The notes beneath the pieces were generated by a model, which saw nothing but the letters and a program-made list of their open reading frames with translations, was not told where the DNA came from and searched no databases. 64,000 nucleotides of DNA from Oceanimonas sp. GK1 (GTDB lineage Bacteria > Pseudomonadota > Gammaproteobacteria > Enterobacterales > Aeromonadaceae). Shown here piece by piece: positions 48,298-58,925 of the stretch. The first letter of the stretch is position 1. Each line of letters begins with the position of its first letter. The stretch is taken from positions 673,501-737,500 of the forward strand of contig NC_016745.1 in the NCBI RefSeq assembly GCF_000243075.1, in the 5' to 3' direction. The position numbers and the translations under genes were made by a program.

Positions 48298-50052
48298 TTA
48301 CATGCGCTCCAGGGTGTCGATACCGAGCAGGGACAGGCCCTGCTGCAGTACCTTGGCGGTGGCGGCGCATAACCGCAGACGGCTGGCCCGGGCTTCGGCC
48401 GGTACGCCGTCCTTATTGATGGGGCAGGCTTCGTAGAAGCTCATAAAGGCGCCGGACAGCTCGTACAGGTAGAGGCACAACAGGTGCGGCATGCCCTTGT
48501 CGGCTACCGACTTGACGGTGTCGTTGAACTGCACCAGCTTCTGGGCCAGGGCTTCTTCCGCCGGGGCTTCGATCATCACGCTGCCTTCCAGAGCCTCGGC
48601 ATTGACGCCGGCCTTGCGGAAGATGGACTGTACCCGGGTATAGGCATACTGCAGGTAGGGGGCGGTGTTGCCCTCGAACGACAGCATGTTGTCCCAGTCG
48701 AAGATGTAGTCGGTGGTGCGGCTCTTGGACAGATCGGCGTATTTCACCGCGGCCATGGCCACCCGGTTGACCACCTGGGCTTTTTCCTCGGCACTCAAGT
48801 CGGTCTGCTTCTGCTCCAGCAGGGCGGCGGCGCGTTCTTCCGCCTCGTCGAGCAGGTCCACCAGCTTGATGGTGCCGCCGGAGCGGGTCTTGAACGGCCG
48901 GCCGTCCTTGCCCAGCATCATGCCAAAGGCGTGGTGTTCCAGGCTCATGGACTCGGGCACGTAACCGGCCTTGCGCACTATGGTCCAGGCCTGCATCAGG
49001 TGCTGGTGCTGGCGGGAGTCGATAAAATACAGCGCCCGGTCGGCCCCCAGCTGCTGGTAACGGTACTTGGCGCAGGCAATGTCGGTGGTGGTGTAGAGGA
49101 AACCGCCGTCCTTCTTGCGCACGATGACGCCCATGGGGTCGCCGTCCTTGTTCTGGTATTCGTCGAGGTACACCACCAGCGCGCCCTCGTCTTCCACCGC
49201 CAGGCCCTGTTGTTGCAGATCGGCGACGATGTCGGCCAGCATGGGGTTGTACATGCTTTCGCCCATGACATCGTTCGGGGTCAGGGACACGCCCAGGCGG
49301 TCGTACACTTCCTGGTTGTGCTTCAGGGTCACGTCCACCAGTTTCTGCCACATGTTCAGGCAGTAGGCATCACCGCCCTGCAGCTTGACCACATAGTTGC
49401 GGGCGCGCTCGGCAAAGTCGGGGTCGGCGTCGTACTGTTGCTTGGACTCCCGGTAGAACTGCTCCAGATCCGACAGGCCGGAAGACAGCACATCGGGGTT
49501 TTCCTGCTCCAGCTTTTCCAGGTAGGCAATGAGCATGCCGAACTGGGTGCCCCAGTCGCCGATGTGGTTGGCGCGAATGACCTTGTGGCCGAGGAATTCC
49601 AGGGTGCGCACCACGGCATCGCCAATAATGGTGGAACGCAGGTGACCCACATGCATTTCCTTGGCCACGTTGGGGGCGGAGTAGTCCACCACCACGGTTT
49701 GCGGCTGCTCGACGACCGGCACATTGGCGCGGGCATCGGCCACCATGGCGTCAATCTGGCGGGCCAGCCAGGCGCTGTCGAGAAAGAAGTTGATAAAACC
49801 GGGCCCGGCCAGTTCGGTTTTGGCTACCAGCTCGGAGGCGGGCAGGTTGTCCACCAGCAACTGGGCCAGGGCGCGGGGGTTCTGGCCGGCGGGCTTGGCC
49901 AGCAGCAGCGCCAGATTGGTGGCCAGATCGCCGTGAGCCTTGTCTTTGGTGCGGTCTACCTGGATGCGGGGCTCCAGCTCGGCAGGCAGCTTGCCCTGTT
50001 GCTTGAGAGTAGAGACCGTCTGCTCAAGCAGCGCTTGAATATGTTCTTTCAT
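48298..50052 (-). CDS. argS: Arginyl-tRNA synthetase
   Basis: 584 residues. The class I HIGH motif appears as HVGHLRST (about 129-136), with the N-terminal Add-1 domain before it and the anticodon domain ([20 protein letters not shown]) at the end. The KMSKS lysine is replaced, FKTRSGG, as usual for ArgRS. I chose the ATG at 50052 ([11 protein letters not shown]). It takes the place that cytR holds between ftsN and priA in E. coli. Confidence 0.96.
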   Translation of the reverse strand: MKEHIQALLEQTVSTLKQQGKLPAELEPRIQVDRTKDKAHGDLATNLALLLAKPAGQNPRALAQLLVDNLPASELVAKTELAGPGFINFFLDSAWLARQIDAMVADARANVPVVEQPQTVVVDYSAPNVAKEMHVGHLRSTIIGDAVVRTLEFLGHKVIRANHIGDWGTQFGMLIAYLEKLEQENPDVLSSGLSDLEQFYRESKQQYDADPDFAERARNYVVKLQGGDAYCLNMWQKLVDVTLKHNQEVYDRLGVSLTPNDVMGESMYNPMLADIVADLQQQGLAVEDEGALVVYLDEYQNKDGDPMGVIVRKKDGGFLYTTTDIACAKYRYQQLGADRALYFIDSRQHQHLMQAWTIVRKAGYVPESMSLEHHAFGMMLGKDGRPFKTRSGGTIKLVDLLDEAEERAAALLEQKQTDLSAEEKAQVVNRVAMAAVKYADLSKSRTTDYIFDWDNMLSFEGNTAPYLQYAYTRVQSIFRKAGVNAEALEGSVMIEAPAEEALAQKLVQFNDTVKSVADKGMPHLLCLYLYELSGAFMSFYEACPINKDGVPAEARASRLRLCAATAKVLQQGLSLLGIDTLERM

Positions 50053-50290
50053 TGTCAGTTCACCAAAGTTGAGACAAGGTCGAAGAAAACCTGAGGGGCC
50101 CAAATTCTACTCATAACCCGCCCCAAAAACTACCGTTCGAGGCCGCTCCCGGCCCTGGCTGAAAGTCAGCACAGCGCAACCGGGTCTTTTTGAAAGTAAC
50201 GGCATGGCGGGCTAATGACTTCAACGCCGTCTGGCGGTGGCAAAGTCCAACCCTCTCGTTCATGCTGAAAAAAGCAACGAAGGAGCGCCC

Positions 50291-50881
50291 ATGAAACTGG
50301 CACTGTTACCGCTCACCCTGCACCTGCTGCCGGAAGGCCGGGTACCGTTGCGCATTTTTGAACCCAGGTACGTGCGCATGGTGGCGGAGGCCGGCAAGGA
50401 TGATCGCGGCTTTGGCATCGGCATGCTGGAAGAACCCAACGACAGCGGCAAGGGCGATCTTTACATGCTGGGTGCCCGGGTAAAAATCGTCGACTTCTAT
50501 ACCCTGGATGACGGCCTGCTCGGCATTACCGTGGAAGCCACCGAGCGCTTTCGCATTCGCGAACTGCAGCGGGAAGCCGACGGCCTGTTGCAGGCCGAGG
50601 TGGAGTTGCTCGACAACTGGCGCTCCTGCTCGCTGTCGCCGGTGGAGCAGATATTGTCCGACAAGCTGCAGGAAGTCTTCATCGAATATCCGGAGCTGGC
50701 GGAGCTTCATCCCGATCCCCGCTGGCAGGACGCCGCCTGGGTAACCCAGCGCTGGCTGGAAGTGCTGCCCATCAAGAACGACTACACCCAGCTGTTGATG
50801 AACGAGCCCAGCTGCCGCCGGGCCCTGACCTTTCTGTTGTCGATGATCACCCCCGACCCGCAGCCCGGCCAGCGGCACTGA
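50291..50881 (+). CDS. LON substrate-binding domain protein
   Basis: 196 residues from the ATG at 50291, which follows AAGGAG. LPLTLHLLPEGRVPLRIFEPRYVRMV is the hallmark opening of the Lon N-terminal domain, and DDGLLGITVEATERFRI follows. No ATPase or protease domain is attached. The function of such stand-alone proteins is not established. Divergent from argS and convergent with priA. Confidence 0.88.
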   Translation: MKLALLPLTLHLLPEGRVPLRIFEPRYVRMVAEAGKDDRGFGIGMLEEPNDSGKGDLYMLGARVKIVDFYTLDDGLLGITVEATERFRIRELQREADGLLQAEVELLDNWRSCSLSPVEQILSDKLQEVFIEYPELAELHPDPRWQDAAWVTQRWLEVLPIKNDYTQLLMNEPSCRRALTFLLSMITPDPQPGQRH

Positions 50882-50896
50882 GCCCGTTTCATCGCC

Positions 50897-53113
50897 TCAC
50901 CACAATTCCTGCGGATCCACATCCAGTGACCACCTCACCTTGCGTGCCGCGGCCAGCGTGTCGGCAATGGCCAGGGCCCGCCGACAGGCCGAAGCCAGAT
51001 CTCGCCGGTTGCCGGCCTGCAACAGCAGCTGATAACGGTACTGCCCGGCCTTGCGCTCCATGCGGGCGCTGAAGGGGCCCAGGCACAGCACGGTGGCGGG
51101 GAGGGCAGGGGCCAGCTGTTGGGCCAGGGGTATCAGAAACGCCCGGCAGGCGTCCCCTTGCGTGGCCTGGCAGCGAAACAGCGCCTGGTAACTGTAGGGG
51201 GGCAGTCCGGCCTGGCGGCGCTCTTCCAGGGCGGTGTGGGCAAAATGACGGTAACCCTGGTTGGCCAAGTCCTGCAGCAGGGCATGATCCGGATGGTGGG
51301 TCTGCAACACCACCCGGCCTGGCTTGCTGGCCCGCCCGGCCCGGCCGGCCACCTGAATATAGAGCTGGGCCAGGCGTTCGGCGGCGCGAAAGTCACCGGC
51401 AAAGAGGGCACCGTCCACATCCAGCATGGCCACCAGGGTCACATCGGGAAAGTGGTGCCCCTTGGCCAGCATCTGGGTGCCGATTAAAATCTGGTACTTA
51501 CCGGCGCGAATGCCCTCCAGGTGCTGCTCAAAGCTGCCCTTGCGCCGAGTGTTGTCCCGGTCGATGCGAATGGCGCTGTACTGGGGGAACAGCGCCGCCA
51601 GAGCCTGCTCCACCTGCTCGGTACCCAGACCGGTGCCCACCAGCTGGGTACTGCCGCACTGGGGGCAATGGGGTGGCTTGGCGCGCTGGTGATCACAGTG
51701 GTGGCAATGCAGCCGGTTGCCGCTTTTGTGCCAGGTATAGTGGGCATCGCAGCGCTCGCAGTCCGCCAGCCAGCCGCAGTCGTGGCACAGCAGTACCGGG
51801 GCATAGCCCCGGCGATTGAGAAACAGCATCACCTGATTACCCTTTTCCAGCTCGCCGGCCATCAGCTGTTGCAACTGGGGTGACAGTCCGGCTTCCAGCT
51901 GTACATGGCGGCTGTCGAGCAGCAGGTGCTCGGCCACGGTGGCGCTGCCCGGGCGCTGGCTCAGGGTCAGCAGCCGGTACTTGCCGCAGGCCGCGTTGTG
52001 CAGGCTTTCAAAGCTGGGGGTGGCCGAGCCCAACAGAATGGGAATGTTGAGCTGGCGGGCGCGCAGCAGGGCCAGATCCCGGGCGTGGTAGCGAAAGCCG
52101 TCCTGCTGCTTGAACGAGCCGTCGTGCTCTTCGTCGATGATAATCAGCCCCAGCCGGTCAAAGGGGGTGAGCAGGGCCGAGCGGGTGCCGATGACGATGG
52201 CGGCGCTGCCGTCCTTGCAGGCCAGCCAGGCGTCGAGCCGCTCCCGCTCGTTCATGGCCGAGTGCAGGGTGCACACCGGCAGCGCAAAGCGACGCTGAAA
52301 GCGGGCGATGGTCTGGGGGGTGAGGCCGATTTCCGGCACCATCACCAGCACCTGTTGGCCGGCCTTCAGCACCGGCTCCATGGCCTGCAGATACACTTCG
52401 GTTTTGCCGGAGCCGGTGATGCCTTCCAGCAAAAACGGGGTGAAGCCCTCCGCCTGCTGTAACAGGCTCACCGCCAGTGCCTGCTCCGTGGTCAGGCGCG
52501 GCTTGCCGTCTTCATGAATACGTATCTCACCGCGCCAGGCGGTGCGGGCCGGCAGCTGTTCCCGTTTTTGTGCGAGCCCCTTTTTGGCCAGGGCGTTGAG
52601 CGTGGCCGAGGTCACTCCCCGGGCCGCTAGCTCGCCCGGGGTCATGGGCCCCTGGGTCAGCAGCTCATAAGCCTGGCGTTGTTTGACAGCCCGGCTCAGG
52701 GTGGTGTTGTCTCCTTCCAGCGAATGCCAGACCTCTACCGGCCGGTAGCCGGCTTCCTCGCCCTTGCGTAGCAGGGTGGGCAGGGCCTGAAAATACACTT
52801 CGCCCGGTGGGTGCAGGTAGTACTGGGCCGCCCAGGCCAGCAGCTGCCGCTCGGCCTCGCCAAGCACGGGGCTGGTGTCGAGCATGGCGGTGACCGGCTT
52901 GATGCGGGCGAGATCCACCTCGGTCTGTTCGGGATGGGACAGCACCAGCCCGACCATGGTCCGGTTGCCGAACGGAACTCTTACCCGGCAGCCGGGGGCA
53001 GGCAGGGGCAGCGGGCAGAGGTAGTCGAACTCCCGGCGCAGCGGAACGGGCAGCACCACGCGCAGCAGACCCTGTGGCGCCGGTGCGGTTGTTGCTGGTT
53101 TTTTCATCCCCAT
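50897..53113 (-). CDS. priA: Primosomal protein N' (replication restart helicase PriA)
   Basis: 738 residues. Walker A GITGSGKTEVYLQA (about 232-245), DEEH box IIIDEEHDGSFKQ, and a zinc-binding insert with cysteines in CHDCGWLADCERC and HCHHCDHQRAKPPHCPQCGS. Helicase motif VI is IQVAGRAGRASKPGRV. It reloads the replicative helicase at stalled forks. Divergent from rpmE as in E. coli. An ATG two codons downstream is an alternative start. Confidence 0.97.
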   Translation of the reverse strand: MGMKKPATTAPAPQGLLRVVLPVPLRREFDYLCPLPLPAPGCRVRVPFGNRTMVGLVLSHPEQTEVDLARIKPVTAMLDTSPVLGEAERQLLAWAAQYYLHPPGEVYFQALPTLLRKGEEAGYRPVEVWHSLEGDNTTLSRAVKQRQAYELLTQGPMTPGELAARGVTSATLNALAKKGLAQKREQLPARTAWRGEIRIHEDGKPRLTTEQALAVSLLQQAEGFTPFLLEGITGSGKTEVYLQAMEPVLKAGQQVLVMVPEIGLTPQTIARFQRRFALPVCTLHSAMNERERLDAWLACKDGSAAIVIGTRSALLTPFDRLGLIIIDEEHDGSFKQQDGFRYHARDLALLRARQLNIPILLGSATPSFESLHNAACGKYRLLTLSQRPGSATVAEHLLLDSRHVQLEAGLSPQLQQLMAGELEKGNQVMLFLNRRGYAPVLLCHDCGWLADCERCDAHYTWHKSGNRLHCHHCDHQRAKPPHCPQCGSTQLVGTGLGTEQVEQALAALFPQYSAIRIDRDNTRRKGSFEQHLEGIRAGKYQILIGTQMLAKGHHFPDVTLVAMLDVDGALFAGDFRAAERLAQLYIQVAGRAGRASKPGRVVLQTHHPDHALLQDLANQGYRHFAHTALEERRQAGLPPYSYQALFRCQATQGDACRAFLIPLAQQLAPALPATVLCLGPFSARMERKAGQYRYQLLLQAGNRRDLASACRRALAIADTLAAARKVRWSLDVDPQELW

Positions 53114-53118
53114 TGTCC

Positions 53119-53147
53119 TTGCCTGAAAAAAGGCGATCCTATATTAT
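53119..53147 (+). promoter_or_regulatory. Possible promoter for rpmE
   Basis: TTGCCT and TATTAT separated by 17 bases, about 86 bp upstream of the rpmE ATG. Confidence 0.4.
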
Positions 53148-53232
53148 TCGCACCCTTCACAAAACGTGTATCACTCGTGTGGTGTCTGGCTCAGGATCAG
53201 ATAGCGACACGGCCTACTGACAGAGGTTGTCC

Positions 53233-53448
53233 ATGAAACAAGGTATCCATCCGGAATACAAAGAAATTGTTGCCAAATGTTCTTGCGGTAACGAGATCAA
53301 GACCCGCTCCACCCTGGGCCATGATCTGAACCTGGACGTTTGCTCCGCCTGCCACCCCTTCTTCACCGGCAAGCAGAAGATCGTTGACACCGGCGGCCGC
53401 GTTGATCGCTTCAACAAGCGCTTCGGCGTGCTGGGCAGCAAAAAGTAA
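53233..53448 (+). CDS. rpmE: 50S ribosomal protein L31, zinc-binding type
   Basis: 71 residues. The cysteines in AKCSCGNEI and [10 protein letters not shown] mark the zinc-containing form, which is exchanged for a zinc-free paralogue under zinc starvation in many bacteria. AGAGG precedes the ATG at 53233; a TTG two codons earlier is open but poorly spaced. Confidence 0.97.
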   Translation: MKQGIHPEYKEIVAKCSCGNEIKTRSTLGHDLNLDVCSACHPFFTGKQKIVDTGGRVDRFNKRFGVLGSKK

Positions 53449-53465
53449 GTCGCTGCCCCAGTCTC

Positions 53466-53492
53466 AAAAAAGCGCCTGCGGGCGCTTTTTTG
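53466..53492. terminator. Rho-independent terminator after rpmE
   Basis: Stem AGCGCC / GGCGCT with a four-base TGCG loop, A-run before and T-run after. Confidence 0.9.
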
Positions 53493-53562
53493 TTGGCTGC
53501 GATTTGCGCAGTTCTCCTTCCTCAACCATGGTTAACCGGCCTGCTTATCCCGGTGCGCCATC

Positions 53563-54300
53563 ATGCCTGTTCGAACCTGGCTTTTCCTGCTTGTTTTATT
53601 GCCGCTTGAGGCCATCGCCGCCTGCCCGCAATTCCATCAGTACGAAACCGTAAATGTTAAAAAAGTAATAGACGGAGATACTGTTCATCTTGCTGATGGT
53701 AGACGCATTCGCTTTATCGGCATAGATACGCCGGAATTATACAAAAACGGGCATTTCTCCCCGGAGCCGGGAGCGCGGGCCGCCCGGCGTTGGCTGCACA
53801 ATAAATTATCAGAAAAGAGTCAAATGAAACTGGTTTTTGCAGCCGAAAGGCATGATGATTACGGACGCCTTTTGGCTCATCCACTGACCGGTGACGGCCG
53901 ATTGCTGGTAAAAAGCATGCTGGCGGCGGGGCTGGGTGAGCTGTTGCTGATCCCGCCAAATCAGGATTACTGGCGCTGCCTGTTACAGGCCGAGCAGCAC
54001 GCTCGCCGCCGGCAACTGGGCGTCTGGGCTAGCGGGGTGCCAAGTGCGCCCGCGCGATCCGGCTGGCAACCGCTGCTGACCCGGGTGCAGGAAGTACGCT
54101 CCTACCACGGCCGGGTGACACTGCTGGCCGAGGGCGGCCTGGAGCTGCGCACCGGCCGGTCATTGCCGGCCCCTGCCCGCCGCGAGCTGGGCCGGTTCAA
54201 GCCGGGAGAACGGCTGTTTGTACGCGGCCGGGTTCGCCCCACCGCCACCGGCTGGCTGCTGTGGATTGATCACCCCTGGCAGTTTTACCGGGAAAAGTAA
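53563..54300 (+). CDS. Secreted thermonuclease-like (SNase) protein
   Basis: 245 residues. A signal peptide (about 1-20) is followed by the staphylococcal nuclease fold: VKKVIDGDTVHLADGRRIRFIGIDTPE (Asp and Arg of the active site) and HDDYGRLLAH. A distinct C-terminal part (about 155-245) resembles an OB-like strand region (RVTLLAEGGLELRTG). It probably degrades DNA or RNA outside the cytoplasm. It lies between rpmE and the malic enzyme gene. Confidence 0.87.
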   Translation: MPVRTWLFLLVLLPLEAIAACPQFHQYETVNVKKVIDGDTVHLADGRRIRFIGIDTPELYKNGHFSPEPGARAARRWLHNKLSEKSQMKLVFAAERHDDYGRLLAHPLTGDGRLLVKSMLAAGLGELLLIPPNQDYWRCLLQAEQHARRRQLGVWASGVPSAPARSGWQPLLTRVQEVRSYHGRVTLLAEGGLELRTGRSLPAPARRELGRFKPGERLFVRGRVRPTATGWLLWIDHPWQFYREK

Positions 54301-54420
54301 GTGGATCAGACTGGGCAAGGTGAAAAAAGTTGATTAGTATCACATTGTATAAACATTGTGGTAAACTTGTTCACAGTGTTATCGAAGAAATGTCTACAAT
54401 CGCATCAGGGTACTCGCAAC

Positions 54421-55665
<1,245 letters not shown>

Positions 55666-55683
55666 GCTTCAGTCTAAGCAGCA

Positions 55684-55701
55684 AAAAGGGGAGCGTCGGC
55701 T
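55684..55701 (+). terminator. Left half of the malic enzyme terminator, split by an IS4-family element
   Basis: An A-run and GGGGAGCGTCGGCT end at the insertion. The rest (GAGCGTCGGCTCCCC and a T-run) resumes at 57115. Joined without the duplicated 11 bp they form GGGGAGC / GCTCCCC with a GTCG loop and T6. Confidence 0.85.
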
Positions 55702-55751
55702 TAATGCCGATCAGTTAAGCCAAATCGCTTGACGATCCCGCTCAGAAGATC

Positions 55752-55785
55752 AAAATCCGATGATCACAGGTCATCGGATTTTTTT
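55752..55785 (+). promoter_or_regulatory. Terminator-like hairpin in the IS4-family leader
   Basis: Arms AAATCCGATGA and TCATCGGATTT around seven bases, followed by a T-run that touches the transposase ATG. It could stop transcripts entering from outside and hide the start codon, limiting transposition. Confidence 0.75.
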
Positions 55786-57105
55786 ATGCTGCTTTCTGAC
55801 GCACTGGCTCGCACCTCCCTCAATCGCACCGTTGAATTTCACAGCCTGGCTGAGGTGCTCGACCCCGAGATAATCCAAGCTTGTCTGGCTTCAAACGGGG
55901 TGGCGACGGTGCGCAAGCGCAAACTTCCGATGGAAGCCATGGTCTGGGCAGTCATTGGCATGGCGCTGTTTCGTGGCGATTCCGTACGCCAGCTCATCAA
56001 TAAGCTGGATATCGTCCTGCCACAAGAAGTCGACTCGGTGGTGCGCAGCGCGGTCACACAAGCACGTAAAAAGCTGGGCAGCGACGTGGTGCGCGATATC
56101 TTCAGGCAAACCAGTGCCAACTGGCATGCGCAGGCTCAGCATCCGCACTGGAGCGGACTGAACCTGTATGGTGTTGACGGCGTAGTCTGGCGCACTCCGG
56201 ACTCACCACCGAATGCCGGTGCCTTTGCCCGCACCGCCAACCAATCCACGGACGCCGCTTATCCCCAGGTGCGCATGGTGTGCCTGATGGAGCTGAGCAG
56301 CCATTTGTTGGTGGACAGCGCCTTTGACAGCGTCGCGGTCAATGAAATGCAGCTGGCGGTCCGCTTGCTGCCGAGCATACCGGACCATAGCCTGACGCTG
56401 TTTGATAAAGGGTTCTACTCATTGGGGTTGCTGCATGCCTGGCAACAAGGGCAGCAACGGCACTGGTTGCTGCCGTTGCGTAAAGGCACGCAGTATGAGG
56501 TGGTGCGCAACCTGGGCCGCGATGACAAACTGGTGCGGTTGACCCCCAGCCCGCAGGCAAGAAAAAAGTGGCCCGACTTATCGGAGACGCTGGAAGCGAG
56601 ACTGCTGAGTAAAACCGTCAAGGGAAAGCTCGTTCATATCCTGACCTCTCTGACCGATGCCATGGCCTATCCGGGTCGGGATATTGTGGATTTATATGCC
56701 CATCGCTGGGAAATCGAGCTGGGCTATCGAGAAATGAAGCAGCACCTGCTGGACAGTCGCTTCACCTTGCGTAGCCAGTTGCCGGAGCTGATACACCAGG
56801 AGTTATGGGGTGTGCTGCTGGCCTACAACCTTATCCGCTACAAAATGATCTTGATGGCTCGAGTGTTACCGGCGACCTATCCGAATCAGCTGAGCTTCAG
56901 GGAAGCCTCGTCCTACATCATCTTCAAGCTGAGCCAGCTGCCCAGTGTGGCACCGGGCAACTTGCCAAGAGAGGTATTTGCCCCAGAGAAACAGGCCAAA
57001 CAGTTCAAGCTGGAGGGGAAACGAGAACGAAGTTATCCAAGAGTGCTGAAAGCTTCCAAAAACACCTATCCGGTCAGAAAGAAAAATGCCGCTCACCTTA
57101 AGTGA
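55786..57105 (+). CDS. IS4-family transposase
   Basis: 439 residues. Conserved DDE blocks: [13 protein letters not shown] with the first Asp, [13 protein letters not shown] with the second, and the YREMK signature in [19 protein letters not shown] with the Glu. LRKRRLPLE-like [20 protein letters not shown] and [15 protein letters not shown] match IS4. The ATG follows a T-run with no Shine-Dalgarno, as in insulated transposase genes. The stop lies inside the right inverted repeat. Confidence 0.95.
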   Translation: MLLSDALARTSLNRTVEFHSLAEVLDPEIIQACLASNGVATVRKRKLPMEAMVWAVIGMALFRGDSVRQLINKLDIVLPQEVDSVVRSAVTQARKKLGSDVVRDIFRQTSANWHAQAQHPHWSGLNLYGVDGVVWRTPDSPPNAGAFARTANQSTDAAYPQVRMVCLMELSSHLLVDSAFDSVAVNEMQLAVRLLPSIPDHSLTLFDKGFYSLGLLHAWQQGQQRHWLLPLRKGTQYEVVRNLGRDDKLVRLTPSPQARKKWPDLSETLEARLLSKTVKGKLVHILTSLTDAMAYPGRDIVDLYAHRWEIELGYREMKQHLLDSRFTLRSQLPELIHQELWGVLLAYNLIRYKMILMARVLPATYPNQLSFREASSYIIFKLSQLPSVAPGNLPREVFAPEKQAKQFKLEGKRERSYPRVLKASKNTYPVRKKNAAHLK

Positions 57106-57114
57106 ACGGCATTA

Positions 57115-57137
57115 GAGCGTCGGCTCCCCTTTTTTAT
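57115..57137 (+). terminator. Right half of the malic enzyme terminator
   Basis: GAGCGTCGGCTCCCC followed by a T-run. Only four base pairs (GAGC / GCTC) remain possible on this side of the insertion. See the left half at 55684. Confidence 0.8.
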
Positions 57138-57174
57138 TTTCTGTTTGCAGGCGCAACCAATGTTATTCGAAGCA

Positions 57175-57275
57175 GCAGTGGGGATTGCCGAAGCCGACCA
57201 TAAAGTGCCATGGATGGCACTTTCGAGCGTTACAGGGAGGTACTGGAAGCGTGTCGGCGTAGTGCAACCGCACTG
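57175..57275 (+). repeat. Dispersed structured intergenic repeat, copy D
   Basis: Inner hairpin at 57202-57223 with 9-bp arms AAAGTGCCA and TGGCACTTT around TGGA. This differs from copies A and B at two positions on each arm, and both changes keep the pair. Nested outer arms are GCCGAC / GTCGGC and CAGTG / CACTG. The tail is CAGGGAGGTACTGGAAGCG then TGTCGGCG. It lies 3' of trmA. Confidence 0.75.
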
Positions 57276-57300
57276 ATGTTTCGCATTGCGATTCTTCTAA

Positions 57301-58398
57301 TTATTTACGTGTCAGATACACCCCGGCTTCCATATGGTGGGTATAGGGGAACTGATCAAACAGCGCAAAGCGGCTGATGTGGTGGGTCTGGCCCAGGGTC
57401 TCCAAGTTCTGGAGCAGGGTGTCCGGGTTGCAGGAGATATAGACGATATTGTCGTATTCCTGCACCAGCCTGACGGTATCGTCATCCAGCCCCGCCCGGG
57501 GCGGATCCACCAGTATGGTGTTGCACTCGTAGCTGCCCAACTCCACGTCTTTCAGCCGGCGAAACTCGCGCACACCGCGCATGGCCTGGGTGAACTCTTC
57601 CGCCGACATGCGCAGTATGGTGACGTTGTCGATGGCATTGGCGGCAATGTTGTACTGGGCCGACTTCACTGAGGAGCTGGAGATTTCGGTGGCCAGCACT
57701 CGGCGAAAGTTGGCCGCCAGCGCCAGGGAAAAGTTACCGTTGCCGCAGTAAAGCTCCAGCAGGTCGCCACTGGCACCTCGCGTCACGTCCAGCGCCCAGC
57801 CCAGCATGTGTTCATTCATGCGGCCATTGGGCTGGGTAAAGCTGTTTTCCACCTGCTGGTAAACCAGCTCTTTACCGGCCACGTTCAGCCGCTCCACCAC
57901 ATAATCGCAGTCGTGCACCAGCTTCTGCTTCTTGGCCCGGCCAATAATGTGGGCGTTAATGCCTTTTTCCTGCAGCCAGGCGCGCAGACTTTGCACCTCG
58001 GCCTGCCAGGCCTCGTCCAGCTGGCGGTGATAGAGCAGGCTGATGACCAGCTCGTTGCTCAGCGACGACAGAAAGTCCACTTGGAACAGCTTGCGCCGCA
58101 GCACCGGGTTGGGCCTGAGCGCCTCCAGCAGCAGCGGCATGGCGGTGTTAATCAGCCGTGAGGCGGCCGGAAACTGCTCCACCCGGTATTTTTCCCGAGT
58201 GGCCTGGTCGAACATGATGTAGTAGAGATCCTCCCCCTCATGCCACACCCGGAACTCGGCCCGCATGCGATAATGCTCGGGCTCGGACGCAAACACTTCC
58301 AGCCGGGGCGGCGAGAAGGGAGCAAAGGTCTGCTCCAGCCGGGCGGCCTTTTGATCCAGTTGGGTCTGGTAGCTGTGCGGGGTGACCGGGTTGCTCAT
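57301..58398 (-). CDS. trmA: tRNA (uracil-5-)-methyltransferase TrmA
   Basis: 365 residues (E. coli 366). The catalytic Cys323 is in [12 protein letters not shown] and Glu357 in HHMEAGVYL; the SAM motif is [15 protein letters not shown] and [11 protein letters not shown] follows. It makes m5U54 in the T-loop of tRNAs. I chose the ATG at 58398 ([11 protein letters not shown]) on family length. In E. coli trmA is next to btuB; here sorB-sorA lie between. Confidence 0.97.
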   Translation of the reverse strand: MSNPVTPHSYQTQLDQKAARLEQTFAPFSPPRLEVFASEPEHYRMRAEFRVWHEGEDLYYIMFDQATREKYRVEQFPAASRLINTAMPLLLEALRPNPVLRRKLFQVDFLSSLSNELVISLLYHRQLDEAWQAEVQSLRAWLQEKGINAHIIGRAKKQKLVHDCDYVVERLNVAGKELVYQQVENSFTQPNGRMNEHMLGWALDVTRGASGDLLELYCGNGNFSLALAANFRRVLATEISSSSVKSAQYNIAANAIDNVTILRMSAEEFTQAMRGVREFRRLKDVELGSYECNTILVDPPRAGLDDDTVRLVQEYDNIVYISCNPDTLLQNLETLGQTHHISRFALFDQFPYTHHMEAGVYLTRK

Positions 58399-58536
58399 GA
58401 CGTGCCTCACTTTAAAACGGAGCGCAAATTCTACGGGTTGCAGTGAATTTGTCCAGTTGACCGAAGGGAGAGGCGCATTAACGAGGTGATTCGAGCTGAG
58501 GGTGCAAAGCCTGGCCGCCGCCCGGGAGGGCAAACG

Positions 58537-58551
58537 GCCAGGGAGCCTGGC
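58537..58551 (-). terminator. Hairpin at the end of sorB
   Basis: GCCAGG and CCTGGC around three bases at the stop codon of the cytochrome gene; no T-run, so a weak terminator at best. Confidence 0.3.
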
Positions 58552-58916
58552 TAGTTGGTGCTGGCCGTTGGGCGGTAGGGGTTGTCCGGCAGTTGCTCGG
58601 CCGTTAGCGGAGGGCGGCGGGCGCCGGTTTTGGGGCCGTAGTGGGTGCTCAGGTACTCGAGAATGGTGTTCTCGGTCTCGGCGTCAAAGGCCCACAACCC
58701 CTGCTTGTCCTGCATCCAGCGAATCAGCGACAGCCAGTGCTGGCGGCTGCCGCTGTTCTGGGTAACCAGCTGGGCGGAGTGGCAGGCGATGCAGTTGTTG
58801 CGCACCGTTTCCCAGCCGGGGGCGATAATAAAGCCGGTTTGGGGATCCTGCTCGGCGGCAAAGGCCGGTGTAACGGCCAGCCCCAGCAGCAGTCCCAGTG
58901 CAGCAGTGCGTATCAT
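58551..58916 (-). CDS. sorB: Cytochrome c, probable sulfite dehydrogenase subunit SorB
   Basis: 121 residues: signal peptide (about 1-20, ending AFAAEQ) and one CxxCH haem site in [12 protein letters not shown]. Downstream [13 protein letters not shown] and the ending are typical of the monohaem partner of SorA. It accepts electrons from sulfite oxidation and passes them to the respiratory chain, possibly to the aa3-type oxidase of this window. It follows sorA by nine bases. Confidence 0.85.
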   Translation of the reverse strand: MIRTAALGLLLGLAVTPAFAAEQDPQTGFIIAPGWETVRNNCIACHSAQLVTQNSGSRQHWLSLIRWMQDKQGLWAFDAETENTILEYLSTHYGPKTGARRPPLTAEQLPDNPYRPTASTN

Positions 58917-58925
58917 GCTGGCCTC

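Larger units (their letters stand above)
55702..57114 (+). mobile_element. IS4-family insertion sequence (1413 bp)
   Basis: The ends are 18-bp inverted repeats, TAATGCCGATCAGTTAAG on the left and (complement) TAATGCCGTTCACTTAAG on the right, two mismatches apart. An 11-bp direct repeat GAGCGTCGGCT flanks it (55691-55701 and 57115-57125). The length and ends are close to IS4 of E. coli as I recall it. The transposase frame is complete, so it may be active. Confidence 0.95.
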
